DNA from: Marisediminitalea aggregata
GTDB lineage: Bacteria > Pseudomonadota > Gammaproteobacteria > Enterobacterales > Alteromonadaceae
NCBI RefSeq assembly: GCF_900129565.1
Contig: NZ_FQWD01000003.1
Location: forward strand, 721,015-785,014
Direction: 5' to 3'
DNA: 64,000 bases
Of this stretch, positions 28,449-39,897 are shown piece by piece; positions within the stretch are counted from its first letter, which is position 1, and each line of letters starts with the position of its first letter. The position numbers were made by a program, and so were the translations under genes. The notes under the pieces are model-generated. The model had not been told where the DNA came from, did not search any database, and saw only the letters and a program-made list of their open reading frames with translations.

Positions 28449-28449
<1 letters not shown>
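27379..28449 (+). CDS. hisB: Bifunctional histidinol-phosphatase / imidazoleglycerol-phosphate dehydratase
   Basis: 356-aa fusion typical of Gammaproteobacteria. Residues 1-165 are a HAD phosphatase ([13 protein letters not shown] nucleophile motif; Cys/His zinc site [15 protein letters not shown]). Residues 167-356 are the dehydratase with metal-binding [15 protein letters not shown] and [18 protein letters not shown]. The start overlaps the end of hisC and the stop overlaps the start of hisH (TAATG). Confidence 0.97.
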
Positions 28450-30561
<2,112 letters not shown>

Positions 30562-30578
30562 CCGACAAGGGTGTGAAT

Positions 30579-31199
30579 ATGAAAGTGACACAACAAACAC
30601 TTGCGCAACTGGCGTGGGATAAAATGGACAACCTGCTGCCTGCTATTGTTCAGGATGCCGTAACCGGCAAAGTACTCATGCAGGGTTACATGAATCAGGA
30701 TGCGCTGACAACAACACTGGAAAGTGGCAAAGTCACGTTTTTTAGCCGTTCCAAGCAGCGGTTGTGGCAGAAAGGCGAAACATCGGGCAATACGCTGGAT
30801 CTGGTGAGCATCAGTGCTGACTGTGATGCCGATTCCCTGCTGGTACTGGCCAATCCGAATGGCCCAACTTGCCACACCGGCGCTGAAAGCTGCTGGTTCA
30901 ATGGTGACGTAGCTGATTACACCTTTATTGGCGATCTTGAGCGGATTCTGGCTAAGCGTAAAAACGCCGATCCGGACTCCAGCTATACCGCCAGACTGTA
31001 CAGCAAAGGCGTAAAACGCATCGCCCAAAAAGTGGGTGAAGAAGGCGTAGAAACCGCCCTGGCGGCGACCGTTATGGACACCGAAGAGCTAAAAAACGAA
31101 GCGGCTGATTTGCTGTATCACTTAACGGTACTGTTGCAAGCCTGTGATATGTCGATGTCGGATGCTATCAGCATTCTTCGCGAACGTCACAAAGCGTAA
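30579..31199 (+). CDS. hisI: Bifunctional phosphoribosyl-AMP cyclohydrolase / phosphoribosyl-ATP pyrophosphatase
   Basis: 206-aa fusion (HisIE). Residues 1-115 are the cyclohydrolase with zinc ligands in [10 protein letters not shown] and [11 protein letters not shown]; residues 116-206 are the helical pyrophosphohydrolase with [10 protein letters not shown] and [14 protein letters not shown] is eight bases before the ATG at 30579, which I prefer over a GTG at 30573. Last gene of the his operon; no strong T-tract terminator follows. Confidence 0.96.
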   Translation: MKVTQQTLAQLAWDKMDNLLPAIVQDAVTGKVLMQGYMNQDALTTTLESGKVTFFSRSKQRLWQKGETSGNTLDLVSISADCDADSLLVLANPNGPTCHTGAESCWFNGDVADYTFIGDLERILAKRKNADPDSSYTARLYSKGVKRIAQKVGEEGVETALAATVMDTEELKNEAADLLYHLTVLLQACDMSMSDAISILRERHKA

Positions 31200-31209
31200 T
31201 GTAGTTCTT

Positions 31210-31249
31210 TCAACATGCATACAGCTTTTGCCGCCTTGTAACATGTTGA
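31210..31249. repeat. Inverted repeat after the his operon
   Basis: Perfect arms TCAACATG (31210-31217) and CATGTTGA (31242-31249) with a 24-nt loop, 11 bases after the hisI stop. A second inverted repeat, TCCCTGA / TCAGGGA, lies at 31277-31304. Neither has a clear T-run; they may stabilise or end the his transcript. Confidence 0.4.
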
Positions 31250-31361
31250 GCGATACAATTCGGTATTAATGAAAATTCCCTGATATCGCGCTGAAATTCA
31301 GGGACGAATGGCTACTTTTTCAGAAATGAGCGAGGTAGCCATGTTCAATACCAGTTCCCTG

Positions 31362-31715
31362 TTACTCGCCAGCACCAGCCGATGTACTTGCCGTAGCTGC
31401 AATGATACTTGCTGTAGCCGCTGAGGATTGCTGGGCTTGTAACTGGTCTGCAATCAGGCTGGCATTTTGATTTTCACTGGCAATAATACAGGCCCCATAC
31501 CCATACCCGTCCAATTTGTTTTCCCATTTTATTCTGCCGTTTTCTGCATTAACACAAAACAAGTGTCCACCTGCATAAGCAAAAACGTGGTTATCTTCAA
31601 ACAGTAAATTGGTGACGCCGGAAGTCGACTTTAATTTGGTTTCCCATAATTTCTTTCCTGTCACCTTGTCCAAACAAACCACATGGCCTTTTATGCCCAA
31701 AAACAGCTTTTCCAT
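31362..31715 (-). CDS. PQQ-repeat (beta-propeller-like) small protein
   Basis: 117 aa. Two to three PQQ-like repeats are visible (IKGHVVCLDKVTGKKLWETKL, DNHVFAYAGGHLFCVNAENGRIKWENKL), too few for a full seven- or eight-blade propeller, followed by a low-complexity Ala/Ser/Thr tail. There is no signal peptide. TTGGAG precedes the ATG at 31715. It could be a short stand-alone repeat protein or the remnant of a longer propeller protein. The tail ends cleanly in a stop codon; no further blades are seen downstream in any frame. Confidence 0.6.
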   Translation of the reverse strand: MEKLFLGIKGHVVCLDKVTGKKLWETKLKSTSGVTNLLFEDNHVFAYAGGHLFCVNAENGRIKWENKLDGYGYGACIIASENQNASLIADQLQAQQSSAATASIIAATASTSAGAGE

Positions 31716-31839
31716 TGTCTTCTCCAATACTGAGGTTCGGCATTCAGAATAGCACTGTTCAATTCACTTGTTGTGGCATGGACATACTTGCTAACAATTC
31801 CCCTTTTAAGCCGAAAGTGTATGAGTGTATTCATTAACG

Positions 31840-32643
31840 CTATTGCGCTGATACCTGCCGAACAGCAGGTTGATAATCCTGAGCGGCAGACATCGTCAGC
31901 CAAGTCTTGCTTTCCTTCATATCAACTGGCTTACCTGCGCCGGTTGCGTACATCACCGACAGCGCGTACTGCGCCTTCGGGTTCCCGGCTTCTGCCGCAA
32001 TGGTGAATAGCTCAGCTGCTTTTTGCAGATTGCGTTCCACACCCAGCCCGGTCTCGTATAGCCAGGCAAGTTCAGTTGTGGCGGCATAGTCAGGCGGGTT
32101 TTGTTCGCTCAATGCAACAAGTTGCTGAAAAGCCAGCTCGCTGTCCCCGCGCATCAATAGTCGCTTGACTGAAATCAAAGGGTCGGCCGAATCGCTGTTA
32201 TCCAACGTTCGTAACAACTCGCCTGCATCTTCATCGCCATCCAGCGCTGCAATCATCAGCCAATGCCTGGCGGTATCCGCAGAAACCAACTCAGGATGCG
32301 CCAGCGCCACAACACCCACCTGATAGGCACCAGCGCGACTGCCGGCTTCAGCAGACTGCAAATAATAATCCAGTGCTTGTTCGAGGTTGCTTTCTACGCC
32401 TTTTCCTTGCTCATGCAGGATACCAAGATTAAATAATGCTTCTGCTTTTCCAACGCCTTCCACATGCTGCCACATTGCCCGTGCCAGCGAATAATTTGCC
32501 ATCTTAAACTCAGCATAAGCCATATAGAGCTGAACTTGTGGCTTTGCCGTTACAAAGTCCTCGGGTAACGTCTCAGCTGCATTGGCTGTGTTAAAGAGCG
32601 CTACGCCAAGTAATACGACAGCCCGTTTCGCGACTTTCATCAT
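31840..32643 (-). CDS. Secreted Sel1/TPR-repeat protein
   Basis: 267 aa. N-terminal signal peptide (MMKVAKRAVVLLGVALFNTANA), then a series of Sel1-like repeats (GKAEALFNLGILHEQGKGVESNLEQALDYYLQSAEAGSR, AWLYETGLGVERNLQKAAELFTIAAEAGNPKAQYALSVMYATG and others). Such repeats form scaffolds for protein contacts, here in the periplasm. Of several in-frame ATGs, the one at 32643 has GAGG at good distance and gives a clean signal peptide. Function unknown; perhaps envelope-related. Confidence 0.8.
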   Translation of the reverse strand: MMKVAKRAVVLLGVALFNTANAAETLPEDFVTAKPQVQLYMAYAEFKMANYSLARAMWQHVEGVGKAEALFNLGILHEQGKGVESNLEQALDYYLQSAEAGSRAGAYQVGVVALAHPELVSADTARHWLMIAALDGDEDAGELLRTLDNSDSADPLISVKRLLMRGDSELAFQQLVALSEQNPPDYAATTELAWLYETGLGVERNLQKAAELFTIAAEAGNPKAQYALSVMYATGAGKPVDMKESKTWLTMSAAQDYQPAVRQVSAQ

Positions 32644-32742
32644 TTGCCTCATCTCCATGTTTACTTAGCTAAGACTAAGACAAATTACCGCCGTATGTTC
32701 TCCTACTTTAGGTCGGTTTTCGTCGTATTGTTCTGGGGCGAG

Positions 32743-33219
32743 CTATACCCTAGGCGCTTGTTGGCACCGCTGATAATTTATTTGCAAGTTAAACAGGTAG
32801 TGCATTGAAGGCGACAAATCGCCATCGAGTACGTTAACTTCAATGTTTTTCCAGGTGCCCTTTTGCAACGACAAAAAGAAGTCCGGATAGCTGCACACTA
32901 CCTGCAGAACAATTGGCTTGTATTGTGTTGCGAGGCTGTCGTGATTGGGGCGTTTGTAGTTCGAATTTTCGGGTTGGAATCCATCGCGATAATGCAACAT
33001 AAGCGATACCCGGCCGTTCCCCGGATTAACAAAACCGTGGAATACCAAATGCGGATCGGCAATGCGTAAATATCGCTGGAATGCGTTATTTCGTTCTTCT
33101 GCCTGCCAACTCGGGTAATCCCCATAAAATAAGACGAAGACAAAACTCAACAGGCCCACGGCAAAAGGGAAAATGTTGATGAGAAGAGCGGTTCGCCTTG
33201 CTGGATTACTCTGCGACAC
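32743..33219 (-). CDS. Membrane-anchored hypothetical protein
   Basis: 158 aa with one N-terminal membrane helix (about residues 10-31, ALLINIFPFAVGLLSFVFVLFYG) and a soluble remainder, probably periplasmic, with two Cys far apart. I do not recognise the family. It starts 27 bases after the substrate-binding-protein gene and is probably cotranscribed with it. Confidence 0.65.
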   Translation of the reverse strand: MSQSNPARRTALLINIFPFAVGLLSFVFVLFYGDYPSWQAEERNNAFQRYLRIADPHLVFHGFVNPGNGRVSLMLHYRDGFQPENSNYKRPNHDSLATQYKPIVLQVVCSYPDFFLSLQKGTWKNIEVNVLDGDLSPSMHYLFNLQINYQRCQQAPRV

Positions 33220-33246
33220 GATGCCTGCGCCCCCAACACGTGGCGA

Positions 33247-33963
33247 CTAGGGCCGGTAACCCATATCACTGGCAGCTCTGCGGAGCCTGGCAACAATGGC
33301 CGGCGGCGTTTGTGGACTGGCTGCCAGATAGGCGTCAATTGACAATTCGGGAATAAGCCGATGAATTTGAACACTATCGGATTGCATACCTAACAATCGG
33401 GCCGTTTCTTCGATGAGCTCCGGATCTTCGATAATAAAGTCAACGGTGCCTCGCTTTAACTCTTTCCAGGAGCAGATGATATCTGCACAGGAAATCAGAT
33501 TTTTACCTTCTTCAAAACCGCGTTCTTTCAGCCATTTTTCAGCTATATCACCACGTTGTGCAGCAACAGACAGTGAGGTTAACTCACTCCAGTCTTTGAG
33601 CTGAATGTCTGCGCGATCTGAGAGGGTTAAAATGCCCAACTTAAATTGGGTGACCGGGGTTATCCATTGATATTGCTGCTCCCTTTCCGGCGTTCGAGCG
33701 ATAGAAAAAATGAGAGCGCGGCTATGCCGTTGTGTATTTAACACTGCGCGTGCCCAAGGGAAGACTTTGAAGTCCGCCTCATACCCTGCACGCAAAACAA
33801 TGTTTCGAACTCGTTCTGTCACAGCTCCGAGAACTTTGCCATTTTCCGCGTAATGATACGGCGGCGAGTTTTCTGTAAACACCATTAAAGAGTCATTGGC
33901 GACTGCGCCACTACTCATTATAAAGGTAACACTCAAATACACACTTCTGAGTAAACGTTTCAT
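33247..33963 (-). CDS. Periplasmic substrate-binding-like protein (SBP_bac_3)
   Basis: 238-aa protein with a signal peptide (cleavage near AVA-ND, residues 22-24) and an extracellular solute-binding family 3 fold: NDSLMVFTENSPPYHYAENGKVLGAVTERV at the N terminus, WARAVLNTQRHSRALIFSIARTPEREQQYQWI, and DFIIEDPELIEETARLLG. No permease or ATPase genes are nearby. Many such orphan proteins in Alteromonadales have no transporter and may act as sensors. Ligand unknown. Confidence 0.85.
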   Translation of the reverse strand: MKRLLRSVYLSVTFIMSSGAVANDSLMVFTENSPPYHYAENGKVLGAVTERVRNIVLRAGYEADFKVFPWARAVLNTQRHSRALIFSIARTPEREQQYQWITPVTQFKLGILTLSDRADIQLKDWSELTSLSVAAQRGDIAEKWLKERGFEEGKNLISCADIICSWKELKRGTVDFIIEDPELIEETARLLGMQSDSVQIHRLIPELSIDAYLAASPQTPPAIVARLRRAASDMGYRP

Positions 33964-34084
33964 CCTGCTGTTAACTTTTTTTCAGTCCCTGACTACCATA
34001 GTACCCGGAATCACGCTTCGTGCAAATTTGTCTCGTTTTGCGTCAGTGTAGTTCCAGGCGTTGCCCCAAGAAAAGGGGTATTCA

Positions 34085-35233
34085 CTACCAACCTGTAATT
34101 CTGGACCAGGTTTCCGTTACCTTGCCATCTTCATCAATAACCTGATAAGCGCTAAATTGAGCCGCCGTGGCGCAGGCGTGAATAGGCAGGATCCGCAACA
34201 TATTCCCATAAGCAAATATTGCATCATCCGGTTTTTTGCCGTCAATATGAGAAATGATGCCGTGTTCCTGATTTGTGCTACTTACATACCAGCCTTCGAG
34301 CAGTCTTCCCTGCGGATCGCAAACGAGTCCGTAGCCGCAGTTTTTTGCATGCGTGGCGGTTCCCTGATCACGGGAAAGTGCCATCCAGCCAGCATCGACG
34401 ATCACCCAGTTTTTGTCTGTTTGATGCCCTATAACACTGGTCAATACCGACATGGCAATATCATCGGTATCGCAAACGCCAAGCCCTGCCATAACGCAGT
34501 CAAACGTGGCATAGACACCAGCGCGTAATTCATTAATACCTTTGTGATGTGTATTGGCCAGCGCGGTAGGTGTTGAGCCTGCCGATACCAACTCACAGTG
34601 GATCTGATTAGCGGCTAGCCTTGCCGAGGCTTTGGCAATAAGCGCACATTCTTGCTCTGCCATAGCATCACGTGCCTGCTGTGAAAAGCAGTCGTAGCTA
34701 CCACCAGCATGCGTCATGATCCCGCGAAAATGCAGTTTTGGCGTTGCCTGCAGCGCTTTCGCACATTCCAACAGCTCATCTGACATCGGTAACAGACCAG
34801 CGCGGTGATCGTCGACATCAATTTCCAGCATCACTTGCAGCGGGTGTTCCAATGAATCGGCAAACGATACCAATGCGTTCACTGCAGCCAAACTGTCCAA
34901 CACAACAGTAAATTTTTCGGCGCGCTCTGAAAGGGCCTGTACTCTGGCGTATTTGTTTGGCACCAGCCCGACGCCGTAGAGAATGTCGTGGTATCCCGCA
35001 GCAGCGAAATACTCAGCTTCAGCAAGTGTAGAGACTGTAATTGGCCCGTTAGAAGGTGCGTAGCGTTCTGCCGCGGCCAGGGATTTCAGCGTTTTAACAT
35101 GCGGACGTAACACCAGTTCATCGCGCTTCGCAACGGCCTGCATACAACTTATGTTTCGCTGGAATTTGCCCATATCGATAATACAGGCAGGGGTCATTAA
35201 GGAAGTCAGCTCACTCACAGGAATGGCATCCAA
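34085..35233 (-). CDS. DSD1-type PLP enzyme (D-serine dehydratase / D-threonine aldolase family)
   Basis: 382-aa fold-III (alanine-racemase-like) PLP enzyme. The cofactor lysine is Lys47 in RPHVKTLKS; the zinc pair His352/Cys354 (LPIHACATAAQF) matches the Zn ligands of eukaryotic D-serine dehydratase and D-threonine aldolase. It should therefore act on a D-hydroxy amino acid. Which reaction (dehydration or retro-aldol) cannot be read from the sequence. The start overlaps the end of the MAPEG gene by 19 bases, so the two are an operon. Confidence 0.88.
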   Translation of the reverse strand: MDAIPVSELTSLMTPACIIDMGKFQRNISCMQAVAKRDELVLRPHVKTLKSLAAAERYAPSNGPITVSTLAEAEYFAAAGYHDILYGVGLVPNKYARVQALSERAEKFTVVLDSLAAVNALVSFADSLEHPLQVMLEIDVDDHRAGLLPMSDELLECAKALQATPKLHFRGIMTHAGGSYDCFSQQARDAMAEQECALIAKASARLAANQIHCELVSAGSTPTALANTHHKGINELRAGVYATFDCVMAGLGVCDTDDIAMSVLTSVIGHQTDKNWVIVDAGWMALSRDQGTATHAKNCGYGLVCDPQGRLLEGWYVSSTNQEHGIISHIDGKKPDDAIFAYGNMLRILPIHACATAAQFSAYQVIDEDGKVTETWSRITGW

Positions 35234-35619
35234 TAAATCAGCGTCAGATTAATGCAGGCAATGACAAATAACGTAAGCAGCGTTAGCACCATTCCTACCA
35301 ACCGCTGCCAGGTTGCGCCTACTGAATGCCTTAGACCATACGCATGCAGTACGCGTCCAATCACCAAACTCGCGCCCAGAATATGAATAAGTATTGTGGA
35401 ATGGCTGTTAATTTCTAGAATTGCTAACAGAATTAAACTCAGCGGTACATATTCCACGAAGTTGCCGTGAACGCGAATAAGACGTTGTAGTACATCATTA
35501 CCGCCATCGCCCACCCCAATCAGGTTCTGGCGCCGACAACGAATGACAAGAGCGGTTAAATAAAGATAGATAAGCGCAAGAATACTTGCGTAAAACGCGG
35601 TCACTGGGAGTAACAACAT
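35215..35619 (-). CDS. MAPEG-family membrane protein
   Basis: 134-aa protein with about four membrane helices, of the MAPEG type (membrane-associated proteins in eicosanoid and glutathione metabolism; bacterial YecN-like). The conserved stretch is VGDGGNDVLQRLIRVHGNFVEYVPLSLILLAILE (about residues 36-70), followed by GRVLHAYGLRHSV. Some members are glutathione transferases or peroxidases; the bacterial role is mostly unknown. AAGGA precedes the ATG. Upstream partner of the PLP enzyme. Confidence 0.88.
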   Translation of the reverse strand: MLLLPVTAFYASILALIYLYLTALVIRCRRQNLIGVGDGGNDVLQRLIRVHGNFVEYVPLSLILLAILEINSHSTILIHILGASLVIGRVLHAYGLRHSVGATWQRLVGMVLTLLTLFVIACINLTLIYWMPFL

Positions 35620-35708
35620 GGCACTGTTCCTTCAAATTATTCGGTGCCATTGTGACAGTTTGTCTGTTAAGAGGTAAAGCGTTTGTTGGAGAATTTACGG
35701 TACAAACA

Positions 35709-35734
35709 AAAAAGCTGCCGATAGGCAGCTTTTT
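35709..35734 (-). terminator. Terminator after adk
   Basis: Stem AAAAAGCTGCC / GGCAGCTTTTT with a GATA loop, symmetrical and flanked by A and T runs, so it works on the minus strand after adk (stop at 35750) and probably in both directions. Confidence 0.9.
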
Positions 35735-35749
35735 CAAATCAGTCTCTTA

Positions 35750-36710
<961 letters not shown>

Positions 36711-36736
36711 AAAACGCGCAGAAGTCTGCGCGTTTT
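36711..36736 (-). terminator. Terminator after the TonB-dependent receptor gene
   Basis: Stem AAAACGCGCAG / CTGCGCGTTTT with a 4-nt loop, preceded on the plus strand by an A run (T run on the minus strand). It lies 24 bases after the receptor stop. Confidence 0.88.
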
Positions 36737-36759
36737 CACTCGAACGAAAAGACACCGAA

Positions 36760-39405
36760 TTACATTTTAGCTTTTACGCCAATGTAGAACACCCGGCCAA
36801 TAACATTGCCGCCGTCAAAACCGTTTGCATCGTCAAAGTAAGGGGCTTCTTCGTCAAACAGGTTGTCGATATTCATAGTAATATCTACATTGTCGAAACT
36901 ACCCATTTCTCCCAGAGAGTAACTGGTAAAAACATTCACTGTGGTCAGAGAGTCCAGTGATGCGAATGCATTTTCCCAACCATCGCTGTGTAGAATACGA
37001 ACCATGCTGTTGGTCTTTTCCGTGGATAAGCCCACTGACGCGACTACATTGAATTTACCAAAGGTACCGGTTTCCAGTTCATCTACATACACATCACCTT
37101 CAACCGCCTGAGCCTCACGTTTTAAGGTATAGGTACCCGACACGCCTGCCCTGATTTTACCCAGATCCACCAGCCAGCTTTTCTGAACATCGAAATCCAG
37201 ACCTGACAAACGCGTTGCAGTCATGTTGTAACGACGGGCATCGGCTAACAAGTAAGCTGAGTTGCCATCCGCGTATAATGATTCAACCGGTGCGCCATCA
37301 ATACGGAAGCCTTCAGTCGCTGCCAATGCTTCTTCCAGCGTTGGATTAATCGTGTAGTACGCCGCATAACCCGCCGTATTAAAGTACACGCTTGGTGTAT
37401 AGAACGGTGCCAGGTTGATTGCGCTTGAGTAATCTACGTTGTAGTAAGTCATACTCACGCTTAAATCTTCAGCAAAGTCCGGCGTCCAGTCGAAGCCCAC
37501 GCTGTAAGACTCAGATTCTTCTGGCTTCAGACCATCACTACCACCGGCAAGTAAGATAGTGCCACGGAAGAAGTCTGTACCCGCAGCGTCACCCGCCAAC
37601 CACGGACTGACCGGCAACACGATGGCTCGCGTATCAACTGCGGCACCGGTGTCAGCTAAACTAGGTGCCTGGAATGAAGTTCCCCATTGTGCGCGGATTC
37701 GCGTGTTCTCTGTTGGCTTATAGTCGATACCAATTTTAGGATTTGTGGTGCTGCCTACGTCGTTGTAGTCGTCATAACGCAATGAAGCAGTGAAATTGAT
37801 TTCGCCGGCTGAGGAGTCCATCAACGGCATCATGACTTCACCAAACACAGACTTTACGTTGCGTGATGCTTCTGTTTCTACTAAATCCAGCGCTCCTTCT
37901 GCACCGCCGCCAAAGGCCACTTCATAGTCCTGCTTAAAGTATTCTGCACCCACAGCCAAAAGGACTTCACCTGCAGGTAATTCCGCTATTGCACCGTCCA
38001 ACGTAGCGCGGATTTGATGATGACTTTGCGTAGCATCACCGTAGCTGCCGTAATAACCCAGAATACTGTTCAGTACGCTTTGATCTGTTGCCGCCACATC
38101 ATATGGATTCAGCGCCGTACTGGTATCTGTGCCAGCCAATGCAGCAGACAGAGCTGCAGAGTTGATACCGCGTTCAACGCCTTTGGTATGGGCCAGGCCA
38201 TAGCTGTACGCCGCTTTCAGGCGCCAGTAGTTTGGCAGCTCGTAAGTAATTTCAGGAATAAACGCAAAGGCATCAAAATCACTGCCGTTTTTCGCCCCCA
38301 GTCCCACTACGTCGCTAAAATCAAACGCCACGGAATGACTGGTTTCCGAACCAATCGGCGAGAAGTAAGGATTGTCGGCGGTAATGGTTCCCGACGCACC
38401 AATATCAGAAAGCGAGTTTGTTGCGTCACCAGTGATATCTGCGCTCCACTCACTGTAGTAAGTCACAACGTCAACATAGGCATTGTCGTTCAGATCCTGT
38501 TGCAGTGACGCATATATCGTAGTTTTCTTTTCTTTAGGAACGTAAGAAATACCGTCTGTTGGGTCACAGGTATTTGCACCTGCTTCCCTGGTGTCCATTT
38601 TGTAATTCACACCGTCTACGGTAATCGTACCCGGGTTACACAGGTTTGAACGGTAGTCACCACCACCGTTTGCAGTGCTGTCGCCAGTAATGAAGTCGCG
38701 ATCTTTACCAAACACCTCATCGTTTTGTGCGTGGTAAATGGAGATCATGCCTGAACCTGAGGCCCAGTCTTTACCAGCGGTAATGTTGAAAGTGCTGGCA
38801 GAGTAACTGTCACCAAAACCACCTTCAGCACTGAACTCAACGCCGTCAAAACGGTCACGGGTAATAAAGTTAACTACCCCGGCAATGGCGTCAGAGCCGT
38901 AAATAGACGAGCCGCCATCCATTACGATTTCCAGGTTACTAATGACACCCGGTGGAATGGCCGACACGTTAGGAATCGTTTGAATAATACCTGAGCCAGG
39001 CATACGCATGCCGTTTAACAATAACAGCGTGGTGCTGCCGCCACCCACACCAATATCGCGCAACTTAGGCATTGGCATACCCTGGCCAATGTCAGTTGCC
39101 ATGGTTGGACGGCTGTTGAACGTGCTGCTCATTTGCGGAATTTGCGCCAACAACTCGTTGCTGTCAGCGACACTGATCGCTTCAACCTCGGCGCTGTCGA
39201 AGCCCACGACATTCGTCCCAACGGGTGTTGCGCCCCGAATTAAGGTACCCGTAGCTTGTGCTCTTACTTCGATCTTTTCGACATCGTTGTCATTTTCTGC
39301 TTGATTTTCTTGCGAAAAAGCCTGACCAGATAAAGTAGAACCTACGAAAAGTGCTAATAAAGTTGGCTTAAACATGCCTGAATGTTGTCCTGATTGTGCC
39401 TTCAT
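36760..39405 (-). CDS. TonB-dependent outer-membrane receptor (carbohydrate type)
   Basis: 881-aa outer-membrane porter. Signal peptide at residues 1-31 (FKPTLLALFVGSTLSGQAFS), a plug domain (about residues 55-170: SNELLAQIPQMSSTF, LLLLNGMRMPGSG, MDGGSSIYGSDAIAGVVNFI) and a 22-strand-type barrel ending in aromatic YIGVKAKM. A TonB box may lie near NDVEKIEVRAQ. The frame continues to 39501, but GGAGA before the ATG at 39405 and a proper signal peptide fix the start. Lying divergently beside a GH78 enzyme, it probably imports a rhamnose-containing oligosaccharide or glycoside. Confidence 0.92.
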   Translation of the reverse strand: MKAQSGQHSGMFKPTLLALFVGSTLSGQAFSQENQAENDNDVEKIEVRAQATGTLIRGATPVGTNVVGFDSAEVEAISVADSNELLAQIPQMSSTFNSRPTMATDIGQGMPMPKLRDIGVGGGSTTLLLLNGMRMPGSGIIQTIPNVSAIPPGVISNLEIVMDGGSSIYGSDAIAGVVNFITRDRFDGVEFSAEGGFGDSYSASTFNITAGKDWASGSGMISIYHAQNDEVFGKDRDFITGDSTANGGGDYRSNLCNPGTITVDGVNYKMDTREAGANTCDPTDGISYVPKEKKTTIYASLQQDLNDNAYVDVVTYYSEWSADITGDATNSLSDIGASGTITADNPYFSPIGSETSHSVAFDFSDVVGLGAKNGSDFDAFAFIPEITYELPNYWRLKAAYSYGLAHTKGVERGINSAALSAALAGTDTSTALNPYDVAATDQSVLNSILGYYGSYGDATQSHHQIRATLDGAIAELPAGEVLLAVGAEYFKQDYEVAFGGGAEGALDLVETEASRNVKSVFGEVMMPLMDSSAGEINFTASLRYDDYNDVGSTTNPKIGIDYKPTENTRIRAQWGTSFQAPSLADTGAAVDTRAIVLPVSPWLAGDAAGTDFFRGTILLAGGSDGLKPEESESYSVGFDWTPDFAEDLSVSMTYYNVDYSSAINLAPFYTPSVYFNTAGYAAYYTINPTLEEALAATEGFRIDGAPVESLYADGNSAYLLADARRYNMTATRLSGLDFDVQKSWLVDLGKIRAGVSGTYTLKREAQAVEGDVYVDELETGTFGKFNVVASVGLSTEKTNSMVRILHSDGWENAFASLDSLTTVNVFTSYSLGEMGSFDNVDITMNIDNLFDEEAPYFDDANGFDGGNVIGRVFYIGVKAKM

Positions 39406-39897
39406 TTCAGTCTCCGATGCGGGGGTTACGCCCCTTAATTGTGTGTGCCCAACGTTAAACAATTCGTTAACATCTGGAGCGTAAACTAACCCAACAATCA
39501 TGTTCAGTCAACACTAATCAAACACAAACAATTGAAATCAACTGTTATAAAAATAGAACGCGAACGAAAATTTAATATTAAATAACAACAACTAACCAGC
39601 TATTCAGCTTGTAATAGAACAAAAATTGATAGTTGGCATTAAAAAGATCAATGTGCAAAAATTTTGTAAAAAAATGAACGGTGTGCGTTTTACGCACACC
39701 CACTTTCAAATAAGAAACAATCAATTCATTGCAAATTCATTCACTCACACTATAATCGATTGCAACGAACCATTTACAATTACCATTAACCGGCAAGTCA
39801 ATTATCCGACAGAATTGACATCGATAACAAAGACAATACTGTTATTCGCATAAAATTGTGTCGGAAAAGCTTGCCTGAACATCGGAGCTTTTTGCTT
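39406..39897. promoter_or_regulatory. Divergent control region, TonB receptor / rhamnosidase
   Basis: About 490 AT-rich bases between the two divergent genes. A TTGCAA / TATAAT pair (39729-39734 and 39751-39756, 16-bp spacer) fits a rhamnosidase promoter. The LacI-type operator at 39816-39829 follows. Near the receptor gene, GTTAA and TTAAC arms at about 39452-39470 may be another regulator site, but no TGACATCGATGTCA-like sequence is seen on that side. Confidence 0.5.
39816..39829 (+). promoter_or_regulatory. LacI-type operator upstream of the rhamnosidase
   Basis: TGACATCGATAACA matches 12 of 14 bases of the perfect palindrome TGACATCGATGTCA found in the GH3-lacI intergenic region. Together with the base before it, it contains TTGACA (39815-39820), so repressor binding could cover a -35 element. 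Confidence 0.7.

Noticed and set aside
31341..31424. 27-residue Cys-rich frame (five Cys) with a GAGG before its ATG
   Set aside because: It is antisense to the Ala/Ser/Thr-rich tail of the PQQ-repeat gene, whose codons produce TGC/TGT on the other strand; no further support.
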